Shown piece after piece: positions 63,927 through 64,000 of a stretch of DNA of 64,000 nt. Location of the stretch: contig JBCBEC010000003.1 of NCBI GenBank assembly GCA_038528965.1, positions 358,097 to 422,096 on the forward strand. Reading direction: 5' to 3'. The DNA comes from Lewinella sp038528965. GTDB lineage: Bacteria; Bacteroidota; Bacteroidia; Chitinophagales; Saprospiraceae. The position numbers and the translations under genes were made by a program. Under the pieces are notes generated by a model that was given only the letters and a program-made list of their open reading frames with translations, was not told where the DNA came from and made no database searches. Position 1 is the first letter of the stretch; each line of letters begins with the position of its first letter.

Positions 63927-64000
63927 ATTTAAGATTATGTGGACGAAAGAGTTTTTATCTGAAGAACAACTGGCTTTTTATAAGTTACATCCATGGTATT
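63927..64000 (+). repeat. Right arm of the inverted repeat, running off the window
   Basis: The sequence from ATTTAAG to the right edge is identical to the reverse complement of 63796-63869. The 57-base spacer (63870-63926) is A+T-rich and unique. The arm may extend beyond the window. Confidence 0.95.
63937..64000 (+). CDS. Radical SAM protein, second copy, N-terminal fragment
   Basis: From the ATG at 63937 the frame encodes MWTKEFLSEEQLAFYKLHPWY, identical to the N terminus of the radical SAM protein at 62678-63859, reading away from it. The fragment is cut by the window edge, so it is unknown whether it is a full gene copy, a truncated copy, or a sequence artefact. If real, two copies are divergently transcribed across a 57-base spacer. 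Confidence 0.6.
   Translation, partial: MWTKEFLSEEQLAFYKLHPWY

Overview
The window looks like chromosomal DNA from a Bacteroidota bacterium, most likely of the Saprospiria (Lewinella/Haliscomenobacter-like). Grounds: long secreted proteins ending in type IX secretion (T9SS) C-terminal sorting domains (FPNPT motifs), Bacteroidota promoter elements (TTG near -33, TAnnTTTG near -7), a DUF-rich lipoprotein complement, CotH and fasciclin proteins, an animal-type glutaminyl cyclase and CrtZ. The placement is an inference; no rRNA is present.

Layout. 1-16 kb: the start of a fasciclin lipoprotein, two large paralogous reprolysin-type metalloproteases (1202-4837 and 12199-15864, opposite strands) with P-domains and T9SS tails, and between them a membrane histidine kinase, an alpha-oxoamine synthase, phosphofructokinase, a small T9SS protein and an msrB-msrA pair. 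16-28 kb: a NatAB-like ABC exporter, lipoproteins and a TPR protein, a flavin reductase facing a molybdopterin oxidoreductase, a YccA/Bax inhibitor-1 protein, a probable structured small RNA, and radA. 28-39 kb: a secreted PPP-phosphatase fused to a CotH-like kinase fold, an ECF-type sigma factor with a probable anti-sigma/TPR partner, an A+T-rich TIR-like protein, crtZ, two CotH paralogues and a YheT-like hydrolase. 39-45 kb: an Lrp regulator divergent from a methionine gamma-lyase-type enzyme, a patatin, an MFS transporter and a DEAD-box helicase. 45-54 kb: two tandem solute-binding lipoproteins without a permease, a 1200-residue AsmA-like protein and a fatty acid desaturase. 54-64 kb: a zinc-ribbon protein, glutaminyl cyclase, an unusual AAA+ protein, purL, and an A+T-rich end with a GNAT and a radical SAM/SPASM gene.

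Most striking points. (1) The AAA+ protein at 55446-58094 is a ClpA/B-like double ATPase with a dead first Walker B, fused to a release factor 2-like region from which the GGQ peptidyl-hydrolysis domain appears to have been removed. (2) The radical SAM gene start is present twice as a perfect inverted repeat of at least 74 bp at the right edge. (3) A structured RNA with its own promoter and a 28-bp perfect palindromic terminator lies upstream of the yccA-like gene. (4) The TIR-like protein has an uncharacterised N-terminal region and atypical base composition. (5) The phosphatase-CotH fusion and the sigma factor gene after it share a near-duplicate 75-base leader. (6) Degenerate hexanucleotide arrays (TTCTAA family) and a GACGCATTGCAATGCGTC palindrome recur in intergenic DNA.

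Functional links: the T9SS proteases and the glutaminyl cyclase fit together, since a Gln follows the predicted signal cleavage region of both proteases; CrtZ and the desaturase modify pigments and lipids; Lrp probably controls the divergent PLP enzyme.
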